From: Flavobacteriales bacterium UBA2426
Lineage (GTDB): Bacteria; Bacteroidota; Bacteroidia; Flavobacteriales_F; PHOS-HE28
NCBI GenBank assembly: GCA_002342985.1
Contig: DDRC01000208.1
Location: 1 to 20,630, forward strand
Direction of reading: 5' to 3'
Length of the DNA stretch: 20,630 bases
Below the pieces are notes generated by a model. That model had not been told where the DNA came from. It worked only from the letters and a program-made list of their open reading frames with translations, and searched no databases. Below are positions 1 through 8,755 of this stretch, piece by piece. Each line of letters opens with the position of its first letter. The stretch's first letter is position 1. Made by a program: the position numbers and the translations under genes.

Positions 1-710
1 ACTTCATCCATGGCGCCGACGACCCCGTGATCGCCGCGTGGCTCGATGGCCATGCCGTGCGCCCCCGCCGCTGGCCCTTCTCCATCGAACGCACCCTTCC
101 GCAGGGCGCTTGCCTCATCGGCGACCGCCTGCGCATCAACACCAACCAAACCACCTTCGATATGAGCATTCAGGAACTCGCGCTTCAAGGCAGGCACAAT
201 GTGTACAACAGCATGGCCGCGGGCATCGCCGCCCGCATCCTCGACATCCGCAACGATGCCGTGCGCGAGAGCCTGAGCGATTTCCAGAACGTGGAGCACC
301 GCCTGGAGCGAGCCGGAATGGTCAATGGCGTGGAGTTCATCAACGACAGCAAGGCCACCAATGTGAACAGCGCCTGGTATGCGCTGGAGAGCATGCGCAG
401 GCCGGTGATCTGGATCGTGGGCGGCGAGGACAAGGGCAATGACTACGCCCAGCTCCTCCCGCTCGTGAAGGAGAAGGTGAAGGCCATCGTCTGCCTGGGC
501 AAGGACAACGCGCGGATCAAGGAGGCGTTCGGAGGCGCGGTGAAGGACCTGGTGGAGACGACCAGCGCGGAACAGGCCGTGCAGGCCTCCTATGCCCTGG
601 CCGAGGAGGGCGATGCGGTGCTGCTGAGCCCGGCCTGCGCGAGCTTCGACCTGTTCGAGAACTACGAGGACCGCGGCCGCCGCTTCAAAGCCGCCGTCAA
701 GGCCCTCTAA
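1..710 (+). CDS. murD: UDP-N-acetylmuramoylalanine--D-glutamate ligase, 5' end cut by window
   Basis: MurD adds D-glutamate to UDP-MurNAc-L-Ala in the cytoplasm, using ATP. The reading frame is open from position 3 to the window edge, reading FIHGADDPV before the first possible internal start (GTG at 27), so the true start lies outside. What remains is the end of the central domain and the whole C-terminal Mur-ligase domain. Visible motifs are NDSKATN (342-362), the loop VGGEDKGNDY, and LSPACASFDLF near the C-terminus followed by NYEDRGRRF. These match the C-terminal substrate and ATP-facing loops of the family. The ATP-binding P-loop expected in the central domain is off the window. It heads a co-directional dcw cluster, with a 12-nt gap to the next gene. 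Identification is firm; only completeness is unknown. Confidence 0.95.
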   Translation, partial: FIHGADDPVIAAWLDGHAVRPRRWPFSIERTLPQGACLIGDRLRINTNQTTFDMSIQELALQGRHNVYNSMAAGIAARILDIRNDAVRESLSDFQNVEHRLERAGMVNGVEFINDSKATNVNSAWYALESMRRPVIWIVGGEDKGNDYAQLLPLVKEKVKAIVCLGKDNARIKEAFGGAVKDLVETTSAEQAVQASYALAEEGDAVLLSPACASFDLFENYEDRGRRFKAAVKAL

Positions 711-722
711 CCCCTGCCGATC

Positions 723-1220
723 ATGGAGGACCGCGATCAACGACAGCCTCACCTGCGCATCGCCGGGGGGCAATTGGTGGAGGCCCGTCTCTCGGCCATG
801 CAGGCCTGGGGCCCGCACCGCATGGAGGCCGTGGCCTGCGTGGCCGATGTGCTGTACGTGAACGACAGCCGCGCCACCTTCCTCGACGCCACGCTGGAGT
901 CGCTCGGCACCATCGACCGCCGCATCGTTTGGATCGTAGGCGCATGGAGCGAGGACATGGGCGAGGGTGCCCTGCAGGAGCTCATGCGTGAGCGCGTGGG
1001 CGCCGTGGTGCTCTTCGGGCCCCTGGCCGATGGCTCCGAGGACAGCCTGCCGCCGCACCTCTACCGAACGGATGACCTGCGCACCGCGGTTTTCATGGCA
1101 CGCGAACTCGCCTGCGCGGGCGATGCCGTCCTCTTCAGCCCGGCCTGCCCGAGCGGCAACGGCTTCGCCAACTATGAGGAACGGGGCGCCGAGTTCCGTC
1201 GGGCGGTGCGCGACCTCTGA
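723..1220 (+). CDS. Stand-alone MurD-like C-terminal domain protein
   Basis: This 165-residue protein aligns with only the last part of the MurD encoded just upstream. It starts at the linker between domains 2 and 3 and runs to the C-terminus. VNDSRAT (residues 46-52) parallels MurD INDSKAT, IVWIVGAW parallels IWIVGGE, and LFSPACPSGNGF (137-148) with NYEERGAEF parallels LSPACASFDLF with NYEDRGRRF. It has no N-terminal UDP-binding domain and no ATP-binding central domain, so it should not be a ligase by itself. Two changes stand out: the Lys of NDSKAT is Arg, and the Lys of the GGEDKG loop is missing. The Ser and Phe of the ACAS...F loop are kept. The frame is intact, with ATG at 723, 12 nt after murD and 33 nt before ftsW, so it is likely co-transcribed. 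It may be a tandem domain duplication kept as an accessory or regulatory protein, or a decaying copy. Function unknown. Confidence 0.85.
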   Translation: MEDRDQRQPHLRIAGGQLVEARLSAMQAWGPHRMEAVACVADVLYVNDSRATFLDATLESLGTIDRRIVWIVGAWSEDMGEGALQELMRERVGAVVLFGPLADGSEDSLPPHLYRTDDLRTAVFMARELACAGDAVLFSPACPSGNGFANYEERGAEFRRAVRDL

Positions 1221-1253
1221 ACCGAAGGCCACGGAACGAAACGCGAAAGCACC

Positions 1254-2426
1254 ATGAACACCGTCCTGCACCGGCTGAAAGGCGACCGCACCATCTGGAT
1301 GACGGCCCTCTTGCTGGGGGTGATCAGCCTGCTGGCGGTATACAGCTCCATCAGCTCCCTGGCGGTGAAGCGCGATGGCAGCACCTTCCACTTCCTCTTC
1401 AAGCATGCGCTGATGCTCGGTTCCGGGGGGCTCATCATGTACTACGCCAGCAAGCTCCGGTACGCCGTGTATTCCAGGCTGGCTCAGCTCTTCATCTGGG
1501 TCACGGCCGGGCTTCTGCTGCTCACGCTGCTGCTCGGGTCCAACATCAATGACGCGAGCCGCTGGATCACCATCCCCATCATCAACCAGAGCTTCCAGAC
1601 GAGCGACCTGGCCAAGGTCGTCCTGGTGGCCTACCTGGCGCGGGTGCTGGGGCGGCACGAGGGCGAGTGGACACTGCGCGATGTGGCCTTGAAGCTGATG
1701 GTGCCGGTGGGCGTGATCTGCGGGCTCATCCTGCCAGCCAACTTCAGCACGGCCGCGGTGCTCTTCACCGTGTGCGTCACGCTGATGTTCATCGCACAGG
1801 TGCCCCTGAAGCACCTGGCGCTGCTCATCGGATCGGCCATCACGGCCTTCGCGCTGCTGCTGCTCATCGCCGACTCGTTCCCCGACGTGCTGCCGCGCAT
1901 GGCCACCTGGGCGGCGCGCCTCAAGGCCTTCAGCTCCGGCGCCGCCGACCCCGATGCGAACTACCAGGTGGAGCATGCCAAGATCGCCATCGCGACCGGC
2001 GGGCTCTTCCCCAATGGGCCGGGCAGCGGGGCATCGCGCAACTGGCTTCCGCACCCCTACAGCGATATGATCTATGCGTTCATCGTGGAGGAGTACGGCA
2101 GCATCCTCGGCGGAATGGGGCTTCTCCTGCTCTATACCATACTCCTGCACCGTTCGGTAGCGGTGGCCAAGCGCTGCGAGAAGCGGTTCGGCGCGCTCGT
2201 CGCCCTGGGCCTCGGGCTCATGCTCGTGGTGCAGGCCATGATCAACATGGCTGTAGCCGTGAACCTGGTGCCGGTCACGGGCCAGCCGCTCCCCTTGGTG
2301 AGCATGGGCGGCACCAGTATCTGGTTCACCTGCCTCGCCATCGGCATCATCCTCAGCGTGAGCCGTGGCACCGAGCAGCAATCAACCGTCAGGAAGGATG
2401 AGCGACCACGCACAGCGACCGCTTAG
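1254..2426 (+). CDS. ftsW: Septal peptidoglycan glycosyltransferase FtsW (SEDS family)
   Basis: FtsW is a polytopic inner-membrane enzyme that polymerises lipid II into septal glycan together with a class B penicillin-binding protein. The 390-residue product is hydrophobic throughout, with about ten predicted membrane segments. SEDS signatures are in order: NINDASRWI followed by QTSDLAKVV (the family's QPSELAK region), then PHPYSDMIYAFIVEEYG with Asp271 at the place of the catalytic Asp, then NLVPVTGQPLPLVSMGGTS near the C-terminus. FtsW is preferred over RodA because of its place between murD and murG, the usual Bacteroidota dcw order. Its last 29 nt overlap the likely start of murG, which suggests translational coupling. 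A charged tail of about 20 residues follows the last helix. Confidence 0.95.
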   Translation: MNTVLHRLKGDRTIWMTALLLGVISLLAVYSSISSLAVKRDGSTFHFLFKHALMLGSGGLIMYYASKLRYAVYSRLAQLFIWVTAGLLLLTLLLGSNINDASRWITIPIINQSFQTSDLAKVVLVAYLARVLGRHEGEWTLRDVALKLMVPVGVICGLILPANFSTAAVLFTVCVTLMFIAQVPLKHLALLIGSAITAFALLLLIADSFPDVLPRMATWAARLKAFSSGAADPDANYQVEHAKIAIATGGLFPNGPGSGASRNWLPHPYSDMIYAFIVEEYGSILGGMGLLLLYTILLHRSVAVAKRCEKRFGALVALGLGLMLVVQAMINMAVAVNLVPVTGQPLPLVSMGGTSIWFTCLAIGIILSVSRGTEQQSTVRKDERPRTATA

Positions 2427-3516
2427 GGTGATGATCGCCGGCGGCGGCACCGGCGGGCACATCTTCCCGGCGATCGCCATCGCCCAGGCGGTGCGCGAAC
2501 GCGAGCCGGATGCGCGTTTCCTTTTCGTGGGCGCTGAAGGCAGGATGGAGATGACGAAGGTGCCGGCCGCAGGGTTCGAGATCGAGGGCCTGCCCATCCG
2601 CGGCTTCCAGCGCGGCAGCCTGCTCAAGAACCTCGGGCTGCCATGGCGCCTGCTCCGCAGCATGCTGAAGGCGCGCGCCCTTCTGAAGCGATTCCGGCCG
2701 GATGTGGCCGTCGGCGTGGGCGGGTATGCGAGCGGTCCGCTGCTTGCGGCGGCCCAGCGCATGGCGGTGCCCACGCTGATCCAGGAGCAGAACAGCTTCC
2801 CGGGCAAGACGAACATCCACCTCGCCCGGCGTGCCAATTGCATCTGCGTGGCCTATGCCGGCATGGAACGGTATTTCCCCCGGGACCGCATGCTGCTCAC
2901 CGGAAACCCTGTACGGGGAGAGACCGTGCGGCTCAAGGGCAAGCGGCCGAGGGGCCTGGAGCACTTCGGGCTCGATGGGGATGCGCCGGTCCTCTTCATC
3001 ACCGGTGGCAGCCTTGGTGCGCGCGGCATCAACCGTGGTGTGGAGGCCGCATTGCCCATGTGGAAGGAAGCGGGCCTGCAGGTGGTGTGGCAGACCGGAA
3101 CGCCCTTCCTGAAGCAGGCGCAGGACGCCGTGGATAGGCTATCCTACGAACGCTGCAAGGTGCATGAGTTCGTTGACCGCATGGACCTTGCCTATGCCGT
3201 GGCCGACCTGGTGGTGGCCCGCGCCGGCGCGATCAGCGTCAGCGAGCTCACCATCGTGGCGAAGCCGGCGATCCTGGTGCCGCTGCCCACTGCGGCCGAG
3301 GACCATCAGACCCACAACGCCCGGGCCCTCACCGATCGCGGTGCCGCCGTGCTGCTGCGCGATGCTGATGCCGTGGGCCGGCTCGGCGCGCAGGCGCTGG
3401 AGCTGCTGCGCGACGAGAAGGCCCTGGATCGCCTGCGGCTGGCCATCGCGGGCATGGCGAAACCGGATGCGGCGCAGGCCATCGCCGCGGAGGTCATCAG
3501 ACTGGCACGCGCATGA
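2398..3516 (+). CDS. murG: UDP-GlcNAc:lipid I N-acetylglucosaminyltransferase MurG
   Basis: MurG transfers GlcNAc from UDP-GlcNAc to lipid I, making lipid II on the cytoplasmic face of the inner membrane. The N-terminal Rossmann domain carries the glycine loop GGGTGGH (residues 15-21 from this start). GVGGYASGP, IQEQNSFPGKTN, the second-domain ITGGSLGARGIN, and the donor-binding ARAGAISVSEL with EDHQTHNA follow in the family order. The start at ATG 2398 gives 372 residues, close to the usual 350-370. It is preceded by AGGAAGG, though this lies too close to be an ideal ribosome site. The frame is also open upstream to 2365, deeper inside ftsW, and ATG 2431 would begin right at the glycine loop, so 2398 is the best compromise. 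The stop overlaps murC by ATGA. Confidence 0.95.
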   Translation: MSDHAQRPLRVMIAGGGTGGHIFPAIAIAQAVREREPDARFLFVGAEGRMEMTKVPAAGFEIEGLPIRGFQRGSLLKNLGLPWRLLRSMLKARALLKRFRPDVAVGVGGYASGPLLAAAQRMAVPTLIQEQNSFPGKTNIHLARRANCICVAYAGMERYFPRDRMLLTGNPVRGETVRLKGKRPRGLEHFGLDGDAPVLFITGGSLGARGINRGVEAALPMWKEAGLQVVWQTGTPFLKQAQDAVDRLSYERCKVHEFVDRMDLAYAVADLVVARAGAISVSELTIVAKPAILVPLPTAAEDHQTHNARALTDRGAAVLLRDADAVGRLGAQALELLRDEKALDRLRLAIAGMAKPDAAQAIAAEVIRLARA

Positions 3517-4892
3517 GCACCCTGGACGGCAAGCGGTTCTTCTTCATCGGCATCGGCGGCATCGGCATGAGCGGCCTGGCGCGCTACTTCCGCCGCAGGG
3601 GAGCGCAGGTGGCCGGCTACGACAAGACCCCGAGCGAGCTGACCAACCAGCTGCAGAGCGAGGGGGTCGAGGTGCAGTTCAATGAACGCACGGAGCTGAT
3701 CCCGGAGGAGTACCGGACCGCGCCTCCCGAAGAGGTGATGGTGGTGCGCACGCCCGCCGTTCCCGCCAACAGCCCGCTCCTGGGCTTCTGGGAGGAGCGG
3801 GGGGCGCGCATCCTGAAGCGCGCCGAGGTGCTCGGGCTGGTGACGCAGGACAAGCCCACGGTGGCCGTGGCCGGCACCCATGGCAAGACCACCGTGAGCA
3901 CCATGCTGGCCCACCTGCTGACGGTAGGAAGGGTCCCCTGCAATGCCTTCCTCGGCGGCATTGCCGCCAACTACGGCACCAATGTGCTGCTCAACGACGA
4001 TGCCCAGCTCAACGTGGTGGAGGCCGATGAGTACGACCGGAGCTTCCTTAAGCTGTGCCCGGCCCAGAGCATCATCACCGCCATGGATCCCGACCACCTC
4101 GACATCTATGGCACCCCGGAAGCGATGTTCGAGGCCTACACCCAGTTCGCTGTGCAATGCGATGGGCCGTTGCTCGTCCATGAACGCATCGCCCAGCACT
4201 TCGCCCACCGCACGCAGGTGACCACCTACGCCATCGGCAGCACGGGTGAGCCACGGGCGGAGGGCATCTTCGTGGGCGACGGCCTCTATGTCTTCGACCT
4301 CATCGCGGAGGGCCATTCGCTCCGGGGCCTGACCTTGGGGATGCCCGGCCGCCACAACGTGGAGAACGCCATCGCGGCGGCCACCGCCGCGCTGCGTCTG
4401 GGCGTCGACGCCGATGCGATCCGCCAGGGCCTGGCCTCTTTCCGTGGCGTGGCGCGCCGGTTCGAGACCCGCATCCGCAGTCCGCGCGTGGTGCTGATCG
4501 ATGACTATGCGCATCATCCGCGGGAAATCGAGGCCTGTCTCGGGAGCGTGCGCGAACTCTATCCCGGACGCAAGGTCACCGGCGTATTCCAGCCCCACCT
4601 CTTCTCCCGCACGCGCGACCTCGCCCCCGAGTTCGGCCGCAGCCTGGCCGCCTTGGATGAGCTCCTCCTGCTCGACATCTATCCGGCGCGGGAGGAGCCC
4701 ATTCCCGGGATCACCTCCGCCTGGCTTCTCGAACAGGTGCCCATGGATAAGAAATCCGTCGTCGCTTACGGCGCGCTCGTGGATGCCCTTGCTTCGCGCG
4801 AGGTCGATGTCGTGGTCACCATGGGGGCCGGGGACATCGACCGTCTGGTGCCCCGGATCGAACGCTCGCTGAACGAACGCCTCAAGCCATGA
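3513..4892 (+). CDS. murC: UDP-N-acetylmuramate--L-alanine ligase MurC
   Basis: MurC joins L-alanine to UDP-MurNAc with ATP, the first peptide step of the precursor pathway. The 459-residue length is normal. The N-terminal nucleotide-sugar domain has FIGIGGIGMSGLA. The central ATPase domain has the P-loop GTHGKTT (residues 121-127, Lys125), then FLGGIAANYGTN, VVEADEYDRSFL and DPDHLDIYG. The C-terminal domain has DDYAHHPREI and FQPHLFSRT, the His-rich and Arg-containing loops typical of MurC rather than of MurD, E or F. The start ATG overlaps the murG stop (ATGA), and the stop overlaps the ftsQ start in the same way, so the three genes look translationally coupled. Nothing unusual was seen. 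Confidence 0.97.
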   Translation: MSTLDGKRFFFIGIGGIGMSGLARYFRRRGAQVAGYDKTPSELTNQLQSEGVEVQFNERTELIPEEYRTAPPEEVMVVRTPAVPANSPLLGFWEERGARILKRAEVLGLVTQDKPTVAVAGTHGKTTVSTMLAHLLTVGRVPCNAFLGGIAANYGTNVLLNDDAQLNVVEADEYDRSFLKLCPAQSIITAMDPDHLDIYGTPEAMFEAYTQFAVQCDGPLLVHERIAQHFAHRTQVTTYAIGSTGEPRAEGIFVGDGLYVFDLIAEGHSLRGLTLGMPGRHNVENAIAAATAALRLGVDADAIRQGLASFRGVARRFETRIRSPRVVLIDDYAHHPREIEACLGSVRELYPGRKVTGVFQPHLFSRTRDLAPEFGRSLAALDELLLLDIYPAREEPIPGITSAWLLEQVPMDKKSVVAYGALVDALASREVDVVVTMGAGDIDRLVPRIERSLNERLKP

Positions 4893-5701
4893 ACAAGCTC
4901 AAGCGCCTGCTGCGCCCTTTGGGCATCGCGCTGGCCGCCGTGGTCACGGTGATCACGCTGGGCTTCGTGGACCGCAGCACGGCCGGTGCGCCCATCACCG
5001 ACCTGCACGTGCAGGTGGAGGGCGGAGAGGGCGTGCACTTCATCGATGAGGGCGCCGTGCGCCGCGCCATCCTGGATCAGGGCACGGCCGTGGTGGGCGC
5101 GGCCAGCGGGCAGGTGGATCTGGCGGGCATCGAGGCGCGCCTGCGCGCCATCCCCTGCGTGGCGGGCGCCGAGGTCTACCATGACCTGGGCGGGGCCCTG
5201 CACGTGAGGGTGCGGCAGCGGCAGCCGGTGATCCGCGTGCTCAACGGCGACGGCACCAGCTTCTACATCGACGAGGAGGGCTGGACCATGCCGGTTGACG
5301 GCGACTACACCGCACGCGTGCCGGTGGCCATGGGATGGCTGAACGAGCCCGGAGCCGCCAATGGCGTCATCCAGGTGCATGGCCACGACACGCTGGTGCA
5401 GCGCTACCGGTCGGACGACCTCCACCGCTTGGCGCTCTTCCTCCGCGACGACCCGCTGTGGAAGGCCCTCATCGACCAGGTGGTGGTCACCGCCGACGGC
5501 GCCTTCGAGCTCATCCCCATCGTCGGCGGCCAGCGCATCCTGCTGGGCGGCGCCGATGCGCTCGAGCAGCGCTTCGCCAAGCTGCGGCTATTCTACGCCA
5601 ACGGAATCCCCAAGGCGGACTGGCGCCGCTACGCGCGCATCGACCTGCGCTTCAACGACCAGATCGTCTGCACCAAACGAACCAACCCTTACGAGCAGTG
5701 A
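4889..5701 (+). CDS. ftsQ: Cell division protein FtsQ
   Basis: FtsQ is a bitopic inner-membrane divisome protein that links cytoplasmic FtsA/FtsZ to the periplasmic synthesis machinery. The 270-residue product has a short basic N-terminus (MNKLKRLLRP), one membrane helix at about residues 11-27, and a periplasmic part. The latter begins with a POTRA-like stretch (ITDLHVQVEG, then IEARLRAIPCVAGAEVY and LHVRVRQRQPVIRV). The FtsQ beta-domain follows, containing FYIDEEGWTMPV and a C-terminal ARIDLRFNDQIVCTKR. Primary sequence is weakly conserved in this family, so the call rests on topology, the RVRQRQPVIRV-type motif and the position between murC and ftsA. No separate ddl or murB gene lies in the interval, as is common in Bacteroidota. 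Confidence 0.9.
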   Translation: MNKLKRLLRPLGIALAAVVTVITLGFVDRSTAGAPITDLHVQVEGGEGVHFIDEGAVRRAILDQGTAVVGAASGQVDLAGIEARLRAIPCVAGAEVYHDLGGALHVRVRQRQPVIRVLNGDGTSFYIDEEGWTMPVDGDYTARVPVAMGWLNEPGAANGVIQVHGHDTLVQRYRSDDLHRLALFLRDDPLWKALIDQVVVTADGAFELIPIVGGQRILLGGADALEQRFAKLRLFYANGIPKADWRRYARIDLRFNDQIVCTKRTNPYEQ

Positions 5702-5706
5702 GCACC

Positions 5707-6999
5707 ATGAACGAGCACCAGGACATCGTCGCCGGCCTGGACATCGGCACCACCAAGATCGCCTGCATCGTGGGCCGCCGGAATGCCCAGGGCAAGATCG
5801 AGATCCTCGGCATGGGGAAGGCCCGCAGCGAGGGCGTGAGCCGCGGTGTGGTGGCCAACATCCCCAAGACCGTGGATAGCATCAAGGCTGCCGTGAACGA
5901 TGCGGCCGACATGGCCGGCGTGATCATCGAGACCGTGAACGTGGGCATCGCGGGCCAGCACATCCGCAGCATGCAGCACCGCGGCATGAAGATGCGCCAG
6001 AGCATGGATGTGGAGATCTCGCAGGCCGACATCGATCAGCTCGTGGAGGAGACCCACCGGCTGGTGATGCCTCCGGGCGAGGAGATCATCCATGTGCTTC
6101 CGCAGGAGTACATCGTGGACAACGAGCAGGGCATCCCCGACCCCATCGGCATGAGCGGCATCCGCCTGGAGGCCAACTTCCACATCATCAGCGGACAGGT
6201 CACCGCGGCGCGCAACATCAACAAGTGCGTGCACCGTGCGGGCCTCAACGTCACCGAACTCATCCTGGAGCCGCTGGCCAGCGCAGAGGCCGTGCTCAGC
6301 CAGCAGGAGAAAGAGGCCGGCGTGGTGCTCGTGGACATCGGTGGCGGCACCACGGACATCGCCATCTTCCTCGACAGCATCATCCGCCACACTGCGGTCA
6401 TCCCCTTCGGCGGAAACGTGGTCACCGAGGACATCCGGCAGGGCTGCGGCATCATGCGCGACCAGGCCGAACTGCTGAAGACCAAGTTCGGCAGCGCCCT
6501 GGCCAAGGAGAACAAGGAGAACGAGGTGGTGTGCATCCCCGGTCTGCGCGGCCGCGAGCCCAAGGAGATCAGCCTGCGCATGCTCGCCGAGATCATCCAG
6601 GCGCGCATGGAGGAGATCATCGAGCACATCCACTTCGAGATCCGCAACAGCGGCATCGAGAGCCAGCTCATCGCCGGCATCGTGCTCACCGGCGGCGGCG
6701 CGCAGCTCAAGCACCTCAAGCACCTGGTGGAGCTGATGACCGGCATGGATGCCCGCATCGGCTATCCCAATGAGCACCTCGGCCCGAGCAAGATCGAGGC
6801 TGTCACCAGCCCGCTGTTCGCCACAGGCGTGGGCCTGGTGATGAAGGGCTTCGCTCACCTCGACCGGACCCGTCTGCGCATGCCCGATTCGGCCCAGCGC
6901 AAGGTGCCGGTGAACGCGGGCCCCAGCCGGCTCGGCAGCTTCTTCAACAGCGTCTTCAAGCAGACCACCGACCTCCTCAACCCCGAGGACGAGGATTGA
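5707..6999 (+). CDS. ftsA: Cell division protein FtsA
   Basis: FtsA is an actin-like ATPase that anchors FtsZ to the inner membrane and recruits later divisome proteins. From ATG 5707 (5 nt after the ftsQ stop) it has 430 residues. The frame is open further upstream inside ftsQ, but residues before 5707 do not resemble FtsA. The phosphate-1 loop is GLDIGTTK (residues 10-17), phosphate-2 is VDIGGGTTD (209-217), and the adenosine motif is VLTGGGAQLKHL. The segment between about 85 and 165 is the FtsA-specific 1C domain. The C-terminus ends in an amphipathic stretch (SRLGSFFNSVFKQ, about residues 406-418) followed by an acidic tail, the expected membrane-targeting helix. ftsZ follows after 47 nt. 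Confidence 0.97.
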   Translation: MNEHQDIVAGLDIGTTKIACIVGRRNAQGKIEILGMGKARSEGVSRGVVANIPKTVDSIKAAVNDAADMAGVIIETVNVGIAGQHIRSMQHRGMKMRQSMDVEISQADIDQLVEETHRLVMPPGEEIIHVLPQEYIVDNEQGIPDPIGMSGIRLEANFHIISGQVTAARNINKCVHRAGLNVTELILEPLASAEAVLSQQEKEAGVVLVDIGGGTTDIAIFLDSIIRHTAVIPFGGNVVTEDIRQGCGIMRDQAELLKTKFGSALAKENKENEVVCIPGLRGREPKEISLRMLAEIIQARMEEIIEHIHFEIRNSGIESQLIAGIVLTGGGAQLKHLKHLVELMTGMDARIGYPNEHLGPSKIEAVTSPLFATGVGLVMKGFAHLDRTRLRMPDSAQRKVPVNAGPSRLGSFFNSVFKQTTDLLNPEDED

Positions 7000-7046
7000 C
7001 CCGCAGCGCCCCTGATCCAGCAATCACCTCTTAAGACCCCCAGGCC

Positions 7047-8735
7047 ATGAAATTCGACCTTCCCAAGGAGCTCAGCTCGATCATCAAGGTGATCGGCGTG
7101 GGCGGCGGCGGCAGCAACGCCGTGAACCACATGCACGGGCAAAGCATCCGCGGCGTGGACTTCATCGTCTGCAACACCGATCGCCAGGCGCTCGACATCA
7201 GCCCTGTTCCGGTGAAGCTGCAGCTCGGCCCCGGCCTCACCGAGGGGCTCGGCGCCGGCAGCGTGCCCGACAAGGGCAAGGACGCCGCGCAGGAGAACAT
7301 CGATGAGATCCGCCAGATCCTCAGCACGCGCACCAAGATGCTCTTCATCACCGCTGGCATGGGCGGCGGCACCGGAACCGGCGCCGCACCCGTGGTGGCC
7401 AGCATCGCCCGCGAGCTCGGCATCCTCACCGTCGGCATCGTCACCATGCCCTTCCAATGGGAAGGCCATCGCCGCAAGAAGCAGGCGCTCGCAGGCGTGG
7501 AGGAGCTCCGCAACACGGTCGACACGCTGCTGGTGATCAACAACGACCGCCTGCGCGACCTCTACGGCAACCTGAGCCTCGACAATGCCTTCGCCCACGC
7601 CGACAACGTGCTCACCACCGCCGCGCGCGGCATCGTGGATATCATCAACAAGACCGGTACCGTCAACGTGGACTTCGAGGATGTGAAGACCGTGATGACG
7701 CGCAGCGGCGTGGCGATCATGGGCATGGCTGAGGCGGAAGGGGATGACCGCGCCATCGAAGCCGCCAAGCTGGCGCTGGAATCGCCGTTGCTGAACGACA
7801 ATGACATCCGGGGCGCCAAGTACGTGCTGCTGAACATGGCCTACAGCGAGCAGCAGGTGCGCTTGGATGAGGTGGATGACATCACGGCCTATATCACCAA
7901 GGCCGCTGGCGAGGGCACCGATGTGATCTGGGGCTATGGGCACGAGGAAGGCCTCGGCGCCAAGCTGCGCATCACCGTGATCGCCACGGGCTTCCAGACC
8001 AGGCCGGACACTGGAGAGGGCATTGCCGAGCGGACCAAGCGCACCGTGATCCCCTTGGAGGCCGATGTCCCCACGATGATCACCCAGCCCATCGCCAATC
8101 CGGTCACCGGGGCATCGGCACCTGCCGCCCCCGCGCCGCCGCCGGCCGTGGAGGAGCCCGCCATTCCGGAGCCCTACCTGAAGACCAGGGAAGAGCCCAA
8201 GCCGGAGCCGGAGCAGCGCGCGGAGCCGGTGACCGCCGTGACGCAGCGCTACATCGAGTTCGAGGTGGAGCCCTTGGCCCCGCGCGTGGTGACGCCCGAT
8301 CCGCCCACGGAGGAGAACGAGGAGAAGGTGGTGCATGGCCTGTACGATGAGTCCGAGGCGCCGGCCCCCGTGGCGGAGGAGGCCCCTGCCATCGTGGGTG
8401 CCGCGCCGGCCAGCGCGCCAGGCCCCGCGGCCCAGGAGGCCCGGCAGCCTGAGGCGAGGGAGGTGCGGGTGAGCCCCGCCGAGCATCAGCAGCATCATGA
8501 GGAGCGCATCGCCCGCGTGCGGGAGATGAACCTGCGCATGCGCTCTCCCAATGGCTTGGGCGATTATGAGCGCGAGCCGGCCTACGTACGCCGCAAGCAG
8601 CAGCTGCACGAGGGCCCCAAGAGCACCGACAGCAGCATCAGCCGCTTCTCCCTCAACGAGACCGTGGACGAGAACGGCGAGCGCCGCGTGACCCTGAGCA
8701 AGAACAATCCGCACCTGCACGACCGGGTGGACTGA
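7047..8735 (+). CDS. ftsZ: Cell division GTPase FtsZ
   Basis: FtsZ is the tubulin-like GTPase that forms the Z-ring. The 562-residue product has a normal GTPase core (about 1-320) with IGVGGGGSNAVNHM, the tubulin signature GGGTGTGAAP (residues 106-115) and the T7 catalytic loop NVDFEDV with Asp209 and Asp212. A long Pro/Ala/Glu-rich region of some 200 residues follows, much longer than in E. coli FtsZ (383 residues in all) and likely a disordered linker. The last residues, LSKNNPHLHDRVD, match the terminal peptide usual in Bacteroidota FtsZ, which binds FtsA and other partners. An Arg replaces the usual Ala in NTDAQAL (here NTDRQAL). It is the last gene before a strong hairpin terminator. Confidence 0.98.
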   Translation: MKFDLPKELSSIIKVIGVGGGGSNAVNHMHGQSIRGVDFIVCNTDRQALDISPVPVKLQLGPGLTEGLGAGSVPDKGKDAAQENIDEIRQILSTRTKMLFITAGMGGGTGTGAAPVVASIARELGILTVGIVTMPFQWEGHRRKKQALAGVEELRNTVDTLLVINNDRLRDLYGNLSLDNAFAHADNVLTTAARGIVDIINKTGTVNVDFEDVKTVMTRSGVAIMGMAEAEGDDRAIEAAKLALESPLLNDNDIRGAKYVLLNMAYSEQQVRLDEVDDITAYITKAAGEGTDVIWGYGHEEGLGAKLRITVIATGFQTRPDTGEGIAERTKRTVIPLEADVPTMITQPIANPVTGASAPAAPAPPPAVEEPAIPEPYLKTREEPKPEPEQRAEPVTAVTQRYIEFEVEPLAPRVVTPDPPTEENEEKVVHGLYDESEAPAPVAEEAPAIVGAAPASAPGPAAQEARQPEAREVRVSPAEHQQHHEERIARVREMNLRMRSPNGLGDYEREPAYVRRKQQLHEGPKSTDSSISRFSLNETVDENGERRVTLSKNNPHLHDRVD

Positions 8736-8755
8736 GCCCGCAGTGTCGAGCATCC

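Noticed and set aside
723..1220. murD paralogue as a frameshifted tail of the upstream murD
   Set aside because: The upstream murD already has its own complete C-terminal domain and stop at 710, so this is an extra copy, not a split gene.
3306..4598. 430-codon open frame antisense to murG/murC
   Set aside because: A compositional shadow crossing two well-supported genes, with no domain.
5689..7023. 444-codon open frame antisense to ftsA
   Set aside because: A His/Asp/Ala-rich shadow of ftsA with no recognisable motif.
6855..8753. 632-codon open frame antisense to ftsZ
   Set aside because: It lies fully opposite ftsZ, has a His/Gly/Ala/Leu-rich composition typical of GC-rich shadow frames, and shows no domain.
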